A stretch of DNA of 64,000 nucleotides. Source: Allantophomopsis cytisporea. Taxonomy: Eukaryota; Ascomycota; Leotiomycetes; Phacidiales; Phacidiaceae. The stretch spans positions 124,001-188,000 of the forward strand of contig CP103021.1 in assembly GCA_024752435.1 (NCBI GenBank). Reading direction: 5' to 3'. The position numbers and the translations under genes were made by a program. Positions within the stretch are counted from its first letter, which is position 1; each line of letters starts with the position of its first letter. The notes under the pieces are model-generated. The model made no database searches and was not told where the DNA came from. It saw nothing but the letters and a program-made list of their open reading frames with translations. Of the stretch, positions 33,125 to 44,604 are shown piece after piece.

Positions 33125-35871
33125 CTCCTGCCTATCAGGCTACCGCTTAATGATAGCCACAATGAAATTCGTCCTGAGCATGCGCTGATGCTCTCAAAAT
33201 TCGGCGTCGTATACAAAGAAAAAAGAGGGTGTAATTTGACTGATGAGCCCTTCAAGAGTAAGGAAAATGCCACGAACCAGCCGTGTAAAGAAGGAAAGAA
33301 TATAGACAGGTAAAGTGAAGGAGAGTGAAGAAAAGAGTGTGTGTCAAATGTGACGATCTTCAACCAACCAGGGAAGAAAAGGTAATAGGTGAAGCATGTT
33401 ATGGTGGTAGGTGATGGGTATATGAGAGATACAGATAATACAAACCAGCCATGCTCGGGGACCGCTGCGGGTCTTGAGGAAGGATGTTCACGCACGGGGT
33501 AGCTGTTTGAATGTTGCACTTTTGATGCGGAGCAGCAGCACATACGATTCTCAGGCTCAAGCCAGGTCAGGCCAGGGTTCTAAGGACCAGCCGGCCAGAT
33601 GGGATTGGTTTTGGGACAGGGAGGGGGTAGCCACAACCGCAGCGTTGCACAGCAAAACTCCGTATTAGCACTGAATCTGGAGCAGATGGTAGAGGTTCTG
33701 GCAAGGAACATAATGAAACTATACTCGACGTGGGAGTATGTATTAAGGTAGAGTGCTTGTATAGTGCGTGAGAGCAAGGTTCTGTGCGTATGATGCGCAA
33801 TCTGCTCAGTATTGTGCGGCTATAAGCTGAGACCTCGATGATAATATAGCTTCGTGTCCGAGTAACATTAGCCAGAAGGATTTGCGATTGCGAAGCTTTA
33901 AAAAAGGTTAGCAGTCCGACCGGGCTGGACCAGGCCTGTGTCAACTAGATACGCATCCTTCTCATTTCTGTTTTCTTTTCGTCTGTATCAAAATATCATT
34001 AGAAGAGGTTGAACAAAGGGAGTGGTGGTAACGATGAGCGAGGGAGCGATTCGCATTGATGGACTGATTATCAGAATGTGTCGTGTGGTTGGTGCTTGAC
34101 CTTCTTCGGTCTGCTTTCAGCCTCAAGTCAGAGCAAAGCGAGACGAACAGCAGTGAATGACACGAACAATCTTACCTACATACTCACGCAAATACACGCA
34201 TCTGCTTGATCAAACGCGTAAGAGCCGTGAATTGTGCCCCTTGCGACATGGCTCCTGTTTCAAGGTGTGCAGGCTGTGGCAGAATTGACAAGGGGGGGTT
34301 TAGCTGCTACGCCTCGTGAAGTGAGAAGAGATATGGGGGTGATCTGTGCTGCCCTTGGCCCATATTATCCAAACCCAAACCCAGACCCAGCTGCGAACGA
34401 CGTCTCTTCCTCACCCAACGACAATATGAATGCGACGTTATGGCCGAAGGTTAATAAAGGTAAAAGGTAAAAGGTAAATTTGATAGACACGTGTAGGCTT
34501 GTTAAATTAATGGATGTGGATATCAACGGTGCGCCAAATTCTATCAGTCTAGTGAAAGCCAGATAGATGAGAAGAAATTTGGCTTGTATGTATGTATGTA
34601 TGTATGATAGAACATAAGATTTGGGATCAGAATGATGATGGCGCGGATGGTCGAAGCTGGGGAACTAGACCATGGAGGAAGGAAAAGGCCTGTGCAATAC
34701 TAAGGTAGTAGATAACAATGAGACATCCATCGCCATCATACTTGTGATCCGAACACCAGCAGAGTCCAGTAAGTAATACATACATGATTCATTTGCACCA
34801 AAACAAACATCATGTTCTCATAGATACGCTCGAGTAAATACATAGCTATGCTTCGAGCCGTAGACTTCATCGACAGCACATGGCCTCAGTCCGAACACTC
34901 ATGCTGATCACAGCCGCGAAGGTCAAGAGGATGTTTCATTCACGAACTATCATCATGCAAAACACGTAAGGTGGCGATATTTTCTTACCTCGACGTGGAT
35001 AACCATCAAAGGATGATTCGATGGTCGAGGCAGTGCGAGGGAACAAACAACAGAACAAGCAAGACAGCCAGCCAGCACTTCACATGATGGAGATCGGAGA
35101 TCCAGTATCAAATATTGACGTCGTCAGTAGAAGCCATACTTGTTTCAATAGATGCCAATCCACCGGCAAGAATTACTCTATGTCAAGACCGATGCGTGAG
35201 TCTAACGTGGTCGACGTTTGACATAGAATATATGAACGTAATCATCACGATCCGAACATGAATTCTCACCCGACAATACTATGAATCTTCAAATTCTGAA
35301 AACCGGATACATTCTCATCATTCAAGCCGAGCCGTCGGACTATGGACTCGTGTCCGAGAGAAGGCTTCGGACGTTTCTTCCCACAAAGTAAGTTTCATAA
35401 GGAAGAGTATTACTTTATGCTAAGCATTGCTGGTGAAGGTGTTCATGCACTCCACAATTGAAGATAATAAACCGCACAAGAACACACAGAATAGACAGAA
35501 TAATTCAAGCATCACCAAAAGCAGAAGTATCATCATACAGGAGAGTAGCATATACGATGTTCCCGTCCCGAGGACAGCAAGTATCCTTGGCAGAAACAAC
35601 CTTTCGCAAATCCGGGATGGTTATCATCGCAAACAACGATAAGATCCCACTCTCCAGCCACAGCCACGCGAAACACAATCGTCCAGCCAAGAACACGGCG
35701 ACAACGTAATCCTCCTACGACACTCCAGACAGGCACCCTCGAAACACCAATCGCAAAACATAAACGGTGACATCTAAGCAGTGACATTCACGCCCGGCTG
35801 CCTCTTCCTCCTACTCCCTCATTCGTCGTGTCCGTTTCCGCTGTTTCTGTAGCTGCTGGACGCTTGTGAGA
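33125..35871. other. Divergent intergenic interval
   Basis: About 2.7 kb between the start of the membrane-protein gene (-) and the start of the acetyltransferase (+), so it should contain both promoters. A TATG microsatellite lies at 34585-34605. The longest frames (164 residues minus at 33543; 125 residues minus at 33944) have no domain and overlap other frames. No gene is supported. Confidence 0.5.
34585..34605. repeat. TATG microsatellite
   Basis: Five consecutive TGTA/TATG units in intergenic DNA. Confidence 0.85.
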
Positions 35872-36962
35872 ATGATCCAAGTGACACCTCTCGATACGCC
35901 CGATATCCCCGGGGCGATCACTGTTATCCAGGAGGCATTCGCGGAAGATCCATATAACCATTGGGTTTATAATGATAGGTCGAAGGTGAGTGCTAGTTTG
36001 GCAATTTCATAAATTCAGGTACATTGCTTGGGGGTGGTTCTGTCACGAGATCGGGGGACTATCATTTACACAATGATATTGATCTCCCGAATATTCGAAA
36101 TATGAGAATAGTTACGCACCCCCACCCCCAAGACCCACCTTATTCCTCTCCTCTCTTCCCTCATGCTCTCGATTCACCCTGTATGATTTATCACTAATCC
36201 CTGCAGCTCGACCTAAATCGCAATCGAGTCTCCCTGGGCATCCGCTGCCGCTGGGGTATGCGTAACGCCCTCTTCCATGTAGCCAAGGAGCCCGGCAGCG
36301 ATAAAGTGCTGGGCGTAGCCATGTGGATGCCACCGCGGGCGGCTTCAGCGCGCGAAACCTGGACTGAGTGGGCGGAAGGCTGGTGGTTGTGGCTTAATCA
36401 AGTCGGCATGAATCTGTGGTACGGAAGAGGTGGGTTGAACGTCAAGGTAAGTTTCTTCTTTTGGGGTTGTTAGAGTGGTGGGGAGGTGAAAATCAGTGGT
36501 GGATTGTGCAAGCGAAGAGTTGCGTATTTCAAGTGCTTTTGGTGTTTCTTGTATGCATGTGACGCTCATGCCTCTATCGCCATCTACCAGAAGCCTATGC
36601 ACTTGCCCAGTTGCGAATACCACTAACGTCTCCAGCGCTACTATATCTGGAAAGCAGCGCAAGCTTCGGCACAATCAAAACTCTGGACGGACCCAGCCGG
36701 CTACTATTTCTGCAACATCGTGGTCGTTGACCCCTCCAGCCAAGGGAAGGGCATTGGACGGGCATTCTTCGAGAAGGTCTTTGAACTCGCAGACAAGGAG
36801 GGTCGCAAGTGCTATCTCGAGAGCAGTCGTGACGTGCCCAATACTAAGATCTACGAGGCACTGGGTTTTAAGAAGGTTATGAAGATGGATTGTGATGATG
36901 ATGGGGCTATTTGTGAGTTATTCTGTATGGTTCGAGAACCGAAGGGGAAGAAGGTGGATTAA
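35872..36962 (+). CDS. GNAT-family N-acetyltransferase
   Basis: Three exons: 35872-35985, 36207-36446, 36636-36962, giving 226 residues. Both introns (221 and 189 nt) are phase 0 with GTGAGT/GTAAGT donors. GNAT motif A is clear at about 146-165: beta-strand IVVVD, then the acetyl-CoA pyrophosphate loop QGKGIG and helix RAFFEKVFELA. Motif B follows as VPNTKIYEALGFKKV. The front half (WGMRNALFHVAKE, LGVAMWMPPR) matches the fungal GNAT style with a variable substrate-facing N-terminus. Such proteins move an acetyl group from acetyl-CoA to an amine; the substrate cannot be told from sequence. No targeting signal is seen, so it is probably cytosolic. Confidence 0.88.
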
Positions 36963-39103
36963 GGAAGGGTGATGGGGTGACTCGGAGATGGATAGGGTAA
37001 TGAGACACAACTTTAATTCGACGTCGTCAGATGACCGAGATGTCGACAAGGAAGTAGTGAGATGTGAGCTGCAGAAGTATTGAGTTGAGTAAGATATCCA
37101 TCATCTCTGCTTCGCAGAGCTCTTGAAATCATCTTACCATCTTACCATCTTTCCATAAGCCCCAATCTCTAGATTGCTTCCCATACATATTCCCCCGAAT
37201 ATCGGATCTCGCATAATCATCTCTCGTCATTTGAAAGTTATGATACTCTACAGGCGCTATTCAGCATCATAGATTCCAGTCATCGTTCAGTCTTCCGTCC
37301 CTACCGACCGATGGCCGGCGGCTGCCCCACACGGCAAGGCGGCATCTAAAGGATTTAGTGAGGCCTGACGATCCCGTATTCTATGGCTTCGGAGCGACAG
37401 TTGGCTTTATGGTGAAGTCTAGCAGCTACAATACCGTTTCTCATGTAGTGTTTTAAGTTGCTAGGGCTGGAGTTATAGTCCTTCGGAAATTTCCATAGGG
37501 TGGGGGAGTCCTGATATTTCATCAATGCCTCTCATTCTGTCCACCACCATTCCAGTTTCTTTATATTATAATTAAACAGGTTCCAGGTGCACATGGTAAA
37601 TATGTGCTTATGGTTTTTGGAAAAGATATCATGTATCATGCTCCGGATTGTGGTTCTAAACCGAGTTCCGAGGTCAGTTGTTCTCCCTTACTGAGTTGCA
37701 CGTGGTTATGCGCGTTGTGACGCAATAAGTATTTTGCAAGGGAATGTGATCAGATACCTTTAAGGATACAGTACAAGAAATTCAAGCTTCTCTTTATTCT
37801 TATTCTTTTCTTTTTCTTCTCAGTCACAGCTACGGAGTACAATAGCAATAATGAGTATGTACACAATGGTACGGTACAATCAACGCCTATTTCCAATCCT
37901 CCCCGATCCATGTTCCTGCCTAGGCATATGTATATTGTGGTGAGGTATCGGTGAGCCCATGGAATCGATCCCATCGGCACATTACCGCCTAAACATTATT
38001 TATGGGCGGACCAAATGGCCGAACTAAGGTAGCGGAAATGCTACTGTCCTGACTGGACAAAGACGATTGGAATCCGAGAAATGGAAGAGACGAGGAAGAA
38101 AACGAGGGATAGTAAACCCGAGTTCCGCCCTATCGCTCATGCTGTGCCCGAGCCCTGTCTTTTGCGCGTTGATAAGGAGCACGAGCGATGAAAATTTGTG
38201 GCTGATTACCACATTAAATGGAGTGCACTTGGGAAATGACTGACAGCTCTAGTATCAGTAGAGTACATACCTAAGTTGGTGAGTAGAGGAGTAGTTATTG
38301 CAGCTGGACAAAGGGGAAAGAGGGGAGGGGGGAAATCATGGTGCCTTTCATCTGCTAACAAAGTAAGAGCTTCATTACTCACACGGAGCAGAGGATGAGT
38401 TGAGGGGAAATGGAAGAGTGTAAATATTGTTTATATTGAATGGTACTAAGGCTTGAAGGTGAGATACTTGCCAATCATGAATGAACTCCGATGTACCAAG
38501 AAAAGTAACTTGTTCCAGTCCTCCGTTCTCCGGTCGCAAGGCCCGATTGTAGAGTAGTATTATTTCGCCGAGAGAGCAGAGTAGAGTAGAGTAGAGCAGA
38601 TGTAATGCAATGTGATCGTGACTGCGTTGTGATTGTTGTTATTATTATATAATGATAAATGAGAGCCGAGTTACTTTCATAATTGAATGTCAGTTGAAGT
38701 GTCATGTTATCGTATCATACGTAGCTACCTATACGCGCCCGTAAATACGGGAGAAAAAAGAAAGACAAAAGAAACAAATATTACATACATGATTGGGGCG
38801 GAAAAGAGACGAGCCCAGCAAAAAGCACAAGGGCGGAAAGTTGACACACCGCGAGGAAATCCACTCACTCACTCACTGACTGACAAGCAAGTCTCGGTCG
38901 CGATTGCGCTGGTCCGAGCTTCAACACTACGAATTTCTAACCTTGATCCGTGAAAGCACAAAGTCCAAAACAGCTGCTGCTGCTGTTCAAGCAACGACTT
39001 GTCGTCGCCGCCGTCAAAGGATTCCCCTCAGAAATTGAAAAAAAGATCCCTCTCCTCTCTTCCTCATTTTCTAGCATCCTTATCCTCCTCCCCCTCCTCC
39101 ACC
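36963..39103. other. Intergenic interval between acetyltransferase and NADH dehydrogenase
   Basis: About 2.1 kb without a supported gene. Frames are short on both strands. The last 60 bp are the pyrimidine-rich leader described separately. A CACT tandem (about 38864-38880) is present. Confidence 0.45.
39047..39103 (+). promoter_or_regulatory. Pyrimidine-rich leader before the NADH dehydrogenase start
   Basis: The sequence immediately before the ATG is almost all C and T (CCCTCTCCTCTCTTCCTC, later CCTCCTCCCCCTCCTCC) and ends in a near-ideal CACC-ATG-GC start context. CT-rich tracts near the transcription start are typical of strongly expressed genes in filamentous fungi. The exact function is inferred. 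Confidence 0.5.
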
Positions 39104-40934
39104 ATGGCTTCCTCCAGAGCAGCCATGAAGCTCTCTGCTTCTTCAATTGGCTTCAAGGCCGCTGCTCGTCGCCAATTTGCGACCTCCTCCCTCGTCCGCC
39201 CCTCCTCCTCCATCCTCGCGAACCAGAAGGCTCTTACCCAGGCTTTCAAGCGCGCGTACTCCGACGTTGCTCCTGCAAAGAAGCCTCGTCGATTCAGATA
39301 CTTCAGATGGATCTGGCGTGCTACTTACCTTTCCGCTCTTGCCGGTATCGGATACCTTTCTTACGATACTTGGGAGCAAAAGTCTCCTCCTGAGCAATTC
39401 ATCCCAGATCCAAGCAAGAAGAATCTTGTTATTTTGGGTATGTGAAGTCTACACCTCAATTGTCATTTCTTGCAGCTTGCGCAGTACTGATCAATTGGCA
39501 ATAGGTACTGGATGGGGAGCCGTTTCTCTCCTGAAGAAACTCGACACCGAAAACTACAATGTCACCATCATCTCTCCACGAAACTACTTCCTCTTCACTC
39601 CTCTCCTTCCATCATGTACTACCGGTACTATCGAGCACAGATCCATTATGGAGCCAATCCGAAGCATTACGCGACACAAGAAGGCCGCTGTCAAGTACTA
39701 CGAGGCTGAGGCTACCAAGATTGACTCGAATCGCAAGGTCATCTCAATCGCTGATGACTCCGAGGTTAAGGGAGCCTGCTCTCAGACCGAGGTACCATAT
39801 GACATGCTCGTCGTTGCCGTTGGTGCTGAGAACGCTACCTTCGGTATTCCAGGTGTCAGAGAAAACTCTTGCTTCTTGAAGGAGATTGGTGATGCCCAGG
39901 CTATTCGCAAGAAGATCATGGACTGTGTCGAGACCGCTACCTTCAAGGACCAGACTGAGTCCGAGATTGAGCGTCTTCTTCACATGGTTGTTGTTGGAGG
40001 AGGACCAACCGGAGTTGAGTTCGCCGGAGAGCTCCAAGATTTCTTCGACCAGGACATCAAGAAGTGGGTTCCAGAAATCGCCGACAAGTTCAAGGTTACT
40101 CTTATTGAGGCCCTTCCAAACGTTCTTCCTATGTTCTCCAAGCAATTGATCGAGTACACCGAGTCCACCTTTGCCGAGGAGAAGATCACCATCAAGACCA
40201 AGACCGCCGTCAAGAAGGTCACCGACAAGACTGTTGAGGCCGAGGCCACCAACCCAGACGGCTCCAAGTCTATGGAGATCATGCCATACGGACTTCTTGT
40301 CTGGGCTACCGGTAACGCTATCCGCCCTGTCGTTCGTGACCTCATGTCCCAGCTTCCAGCACAGAAGGACTCCCGCCGCGGTCTTGCCGTCAACGAGTAC
40401 CTCGTTGTGCAGGGCACCAAGGACATCTGGGCCACCGGAGATTGCGCTGTTGCTGGCTACGCTCCAACCGCCCAGGTCGCCTCCCAGGAGGGAGCTTTCC
40501 TCGCCCGTCTCTTCAACACCATGGCCAAGTCCGAGGCAATTGAGTCCCAGATTGAGACCCTTACTGCTGGTTCCGCACCAGACAAGAATGCTATGCACGC
40601 TGAGGTCGAGGCCCTCGGCAAGCAGCTTAGACGCATCAAGGACGTCAAGCCTTTCCACTACACTCACCAGGGCTCCATGGCTTACATCGGTTCCGAGCGT
40701 GCCGTCGCCGATATCACTTACTGGAACGGTAACTTTGCTTCCGGTGGTGGCCTCACTTACCTCTTCTGGAGATCCGCTTACTTGAGCATGTGCTTCAGCA
40801 GTAAGTCACCCTCCTCCCATATTTCTTTTCCATGGAAAAAATTAACTGACCTTCTCATAGCCCGTAACCGCATGCTCGTTGTTGTCGACTGGCTCAAGTC
40901 CAAGGCTTTCGGTCGTGACGTCTCAAGAGAGTAG
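39104..40934 (+). CDS. Alternative (type II, rotenone-insensitive) NADH dehydrogenase, mitochondrial, probably external
   Basis: Three exons: 39104-39437, 39505-40800, 40861-40934, giving 567 residues. It oxidises NADH and passes electrons to ubiquinone without proton pumping. The first 30 residues form a basic, Ser-rich mitochondrial presequence (RRQFATSS resembles a processing site), followed by a membrane-spanning stretch (YLSALAGIGYLSY) seen in external NDE enzymes. The FAD-binding Rossmann motif ILGTGWGAVSLLKKL is rebuilt across intron 1. The NADH-binding motif is VVVGGGPTGVEFAGEL. WATGDCA is the second FAD contact. The C-terminal VVVDWLKSKAFGRD membrane anchor comes from exon 3. No EF-hand insertion is present, so it resembles calcium-independent forms. 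NDE versus NDI assignment is probable, not certain. Codon use is strongly biased, suggesting high expression. Confidence 0.94.
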
Positions 40935-43305
40935 ATCCATTCCAAGTGGAATCGACTTTTGCTCTGTATGGTACGAGGAAGAGAAGGAAGAGGAATTAGG
41001 ATGTAATGGGCGGTCTTGTGCACTGTCCATCACACCCTTTTTGTAACACTGCACCCACGCAACCCCTTTCCTTTCTCTCCTTTTAATGATGTGTGCTTCT
41101 TTCTTGCGTTTCTTTTGCTCATGGGATAGACGGGTTGGGATGTATAGTAAAACAAGGACACATGTGCATGTGTTGTGTCTTTTTGGATCGATAGACGGTG
41201 GGCGGGGAATTGAGATTCTGTTCGTACACTCCGAGTACTCTGAGTGTCAATACTGCTTTCCGTGCCATTTTTGTGCGTGCGTGCGTGCGCGCGTTCATGA
41301 CGATGTGTGAATCGAATGCGATGGGACTACCTTTGTTTATATGATTTATATCCCGGTTACTGGTGCTGGGGTACTACGCGAGCGCGTTGGTCTTCGTTTA
41401 CGTGGTGTGAAGCGGAGGAAATGCTGTATATGTCGTACGATGAACTGATCCGATCTGAGCTTTTATGCTGTTTGCTTCATATGAGGCATAGGGGAAATGT
41501 AAGGAGTAATGAATGCTGATGCTACTCTACTTTTATTGCTCTGCTACGCTGCCTTTACATACTTTGCCTCAGTCGCGTGAGCTCTGCGATCCCCGCTCTC
41601 GTCTCCGTCGTCTGGGGAAGATGTGGGGTATTGTCACACCTTTTGAGTTACAATGTAGGTACGGTACGTGTGTACGGTAGCACTACGCAGGTACATCGTG
41701 AACTACGAGGTGGCTATTTCCGTGGTCAAGTGGGTGGGAGATGGCAATAGGGTAGCCAGTTGGTGGAGTCTAGTTTGTGGGGGAGTAGGAGATAGGTGAG
41801 CATTTGATGTAGGTAGGGAGCAGGAGGGAGAGTCTGGTCTGGTCTGCCTTGGGCAAAGAGCTCATACATGGTGCATGCTGACTTCACCACTGTCCAACGC
41901 CTTTCATGCATCTTCGTCCTTTGCCTTCACCTTCCTTCGATATGCTCGTTGGACTTTTCTTCGCCCTTCACTCACCGGCTTCAGCATGATCTGCGTGACC
42001 AGCAGATGTTGTACAATTCAGCGCAAGTGATCATGGAGTGCATCGAATTGGGGAGTCGAGCTTGTTGTACCTACTTCCTCATCAGACTTTGCATTCCATC
42101 TCATCAAAAGCTCAAGCTCATGAGTGCGTCAGAACAATTACCTATCACAACTCATCAACATTCTCTAAAGTAGCTAATTGGGCGTCGTGCGGTGTGCGGA
42201 AGTGAGGAAGAGTGCATGAAAAAGTCTCCGCAGGCAGTGCATGCATTATTGTCTCTTACGACTGATTTGCTCCACAGGCCGTGTCTTCCAGTAATGCTAA
42301 GTTTGGTTGTATGCGTAGCGATCGCCCTGCATCAATACTATCCCTCGATATGGGAGAGAGATCAACGACTTCTCAGAAAATGGGGAATGGTTTGTGTACT
42401 GAATGATGTTGTATTTGAGAGTATACTAAATTATTGTTAGCTCACGGAATAGTTGATGGTCTTGGCGTGAGGATGATGTGAGAGATGGGGTGGGATTGGG
42501 CGGCGTAATATGCAGTTCGATGATCCCCGTTGCTCAGCCCTCCGCAGCAAAGCCATAGAGGGGTTCGATTCATGGATATCATTGGAATGATGTTTGTGAT
42601 ATGGTCCAGAGGACCCAAAAGGTCAAGTAAAGAAGAGATTTGAGGGATATATCCAGTGGACAATGAAATAAATAAGGCTTGCGGTGATCATATAATACTA
42701 CTGAATGATCACATTATCCTCTGTGTGACGAGGTGAGCGTGCGGGAGACGACCACCGCACTTGTCGCCAAAGCCTTATTATATTATTTGATTATCCCGTC
42801 GTCTTCCTTTCTGTCCATCTATTCTTCCTCCCTTCCTTTCGGCATCATTTTAATCACTGGAGAGGTCGTTTGCTTTTGCTTGGGGTACAAGACAATAGTT
42901 GAGGAGCACATCATTTTCAGAAAGCCAAAGGGGAAACGATATTACGATTATCATAGCTATCTCACCTACGTACAATTAACCGCACCTACCTTACCTATCA
43001 CCACGACCTTGAAGGTCTTACAGTATACCTACCTCTTTAACCTTCCTCGTAAGCTCACACATACCTACCAATCTCGAGACCTTCTTCCCACCTCAAGCAA
43101 TCGGCTCCGTGATACCTGGAAACGAAGAAGCCAAGATCACTGTGCCCATAACTTCAACGCATATCATAGTAAAACTCACTACCACCACCACCATACCATA
43201 CCTTACCATACTATACGGCTAGATGAATACTCCCCCCTCAAGAATCCATATGGACGTCGATTTTGGGTATAGCGAAAGGTTCGCGCTGTCCATTTTGACA
43301 GCAAG
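40935..43305. other. Intergenic interval after the NADH dehydrogenase
   Basis: About 2.4 kb. A GTGC dinucleotide/tetranucleotide run lies at 41273-41293. Frames of 60-180 residues occur but have low-complexity content and no domain; the 179-residue plus frame at 42733-43272 starts at a non-ATG codon. No gene is supported. Confidence 0.5.
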
Positions 43306-43790
43306 ATGATTATTGACCGGTACAGCAGATCCAGCAGCCCAAATTCAATGGGAATGATGGATGACAGCGACAGGTCTTCCCCCAGTCTCAGTTCCAGCTT
43401 TGGCTCCAATGGAAGGTTAGTAGAGATGTATTCCACTGGCTCATAATGGGCACTAATATTCATAACAGAATCTCTCCATATTTCAGTCCACGTCGACAAA
43501 TAACCTCTTGGCTTCATGAACCGGAACGTATTGAGGAGATCAGAATGGGTATCCTCACAGCGACAGTACCTATGATGATTATGGCCACCATGATACCAGT
43601 ACCGCCACCTGGGAATCTTAACACAACTGCGGCCATCCTCGGAAGACGCTGGGTGGAAAAATCGAGAACATGGCCGATGAAGAAGAAGAAGCGGCCGGTT
43701 GTACAAAGAGCGTCGTCGGTGCCGGCAAGTGCAACCGCACAGAGGGTCGAAGCTGTAGGAGAAGATATCGAAGCCTTAACCTCGGCGTAA
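43306..43790 (+). CDS. Candidate small two-exon gene, unknown product
   Basis: Exons 43306-43415 and 43469-43790 would encode 143 residues. The 53-nt intron has GT-AG ends and a CACTAAT branch-like site; because 53 is not a multiple of three the splice is needed to link the two open frames, and it does so cleanly. The product starts MIIDRYSRSSSPNSMGMMDD, is Ser/Arg-rich at first, then has SPYFSPRRQITSWLHEPERIEE, and ends with a Lys run and an Ala/Glu tail. No domain is recognised. A second frame through exon 2 also looks plausible, so the 3' part is uncertain. Confidence 0.4.
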
Positions 43791-44604
43791 CGGTCAAGAT
43801 CTGGCTGTTAGAATTTGCATTTGAATATGGCGTTGTTTGTTTGGTTTCCTTTTTCTTTCTCTTTTTGGTTGATGCGGACATATGGATGTGGCCATATATG
43901 GATGAGCTCAAGTGAGGTGGTTTGGGGAACAAGACGTTGAAAGTTGGAGCTTGCTGCAAAGGTTATCTTGTTAGTGGTGGATGGCACGAACGGATACGGC
44001 CATAGCATCCTATCACCGTGAACAAATCAGCAAAAGTCCGTAAGCACGTCGCACCATTGTATATATCGAGAGGTCGAAATGGCATGGACATGGCGCAAAT
44101 GGCTAAGAAAATGAAGAGTTTTCTGATATGGAATATTGAAGTTATTGTGCAGTGGAGTAAGATGTCGTGACTAAATCACATAACAGCCTTTCTTATTGTG
44201 CTGAGCTCGAAAGGCGAATCTCATATGATTGCGTACTGTGGGTTGCCTGATGTACCTTACCGGCGGCAAGTGGGCGAAAAGATACCTGTATGCTAAGGTT
44301 ACTCAGCTAATTAATCAGGCATGGAATCCAGTAGAGCCAGCCCGAACGTAGAGCTAGTCCAAACAGAGAACGCGCCCCAAGCTCATAGGTACATCATCGA
44401 ACAGAACCTCCGACAGCTGTTCAACTTAACATCGCCATCTTTTAACCTCCAGACACAACTTCATCTACCTTCTTACTTCCCATCTCCATACGACTACAAT
44501 CCCCCAGTCGTCCTCAAATTACCTTCATCACTTCCGCGATATACGATCTCGAGATCGTTTGATATCATCCACTCACATACAATTACCGGTTGATAATCGC
44601 CATC
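43791..44604. other. CDC48 promoter and leader
   Basis: 814 bp before the CDC48 ATG. It contains a 90-codon ATG frame (44321-44593) that ends 12 nt before the CDC48 start, and a GGCGGCAAG word at 44262-44270 resembling the proteasome-associated element GGTGGCAAA bound by yeast Rpn4 (7 of 9 match). Both are weak hints only. Confidence 0.4.

Noticed and set aside
33049..33543. 164-codon minus-strand frame overlapping the membrane-protein start
   Set aside because: It overlaps exon 1 of the membrane-protein gene in another frame and has no domain. A spliced upstream exon in this region cannot be excluded but none could be supported.
39744..40667. 307-codon antisense frame across the NADH dehydrogenase
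   Set aside because: Same cause: strong codon bias of the sense gene leaves an open antisense frame. The peptide is Gly/Leu/Val-rich without a domain.
42733..43272. 179-codon plus-strand frame
   Set aside because: It starts at a non-ATG codon, has Tyr/Thr/His-rich low complexity and no domain, and overlaps a long opposite frame.
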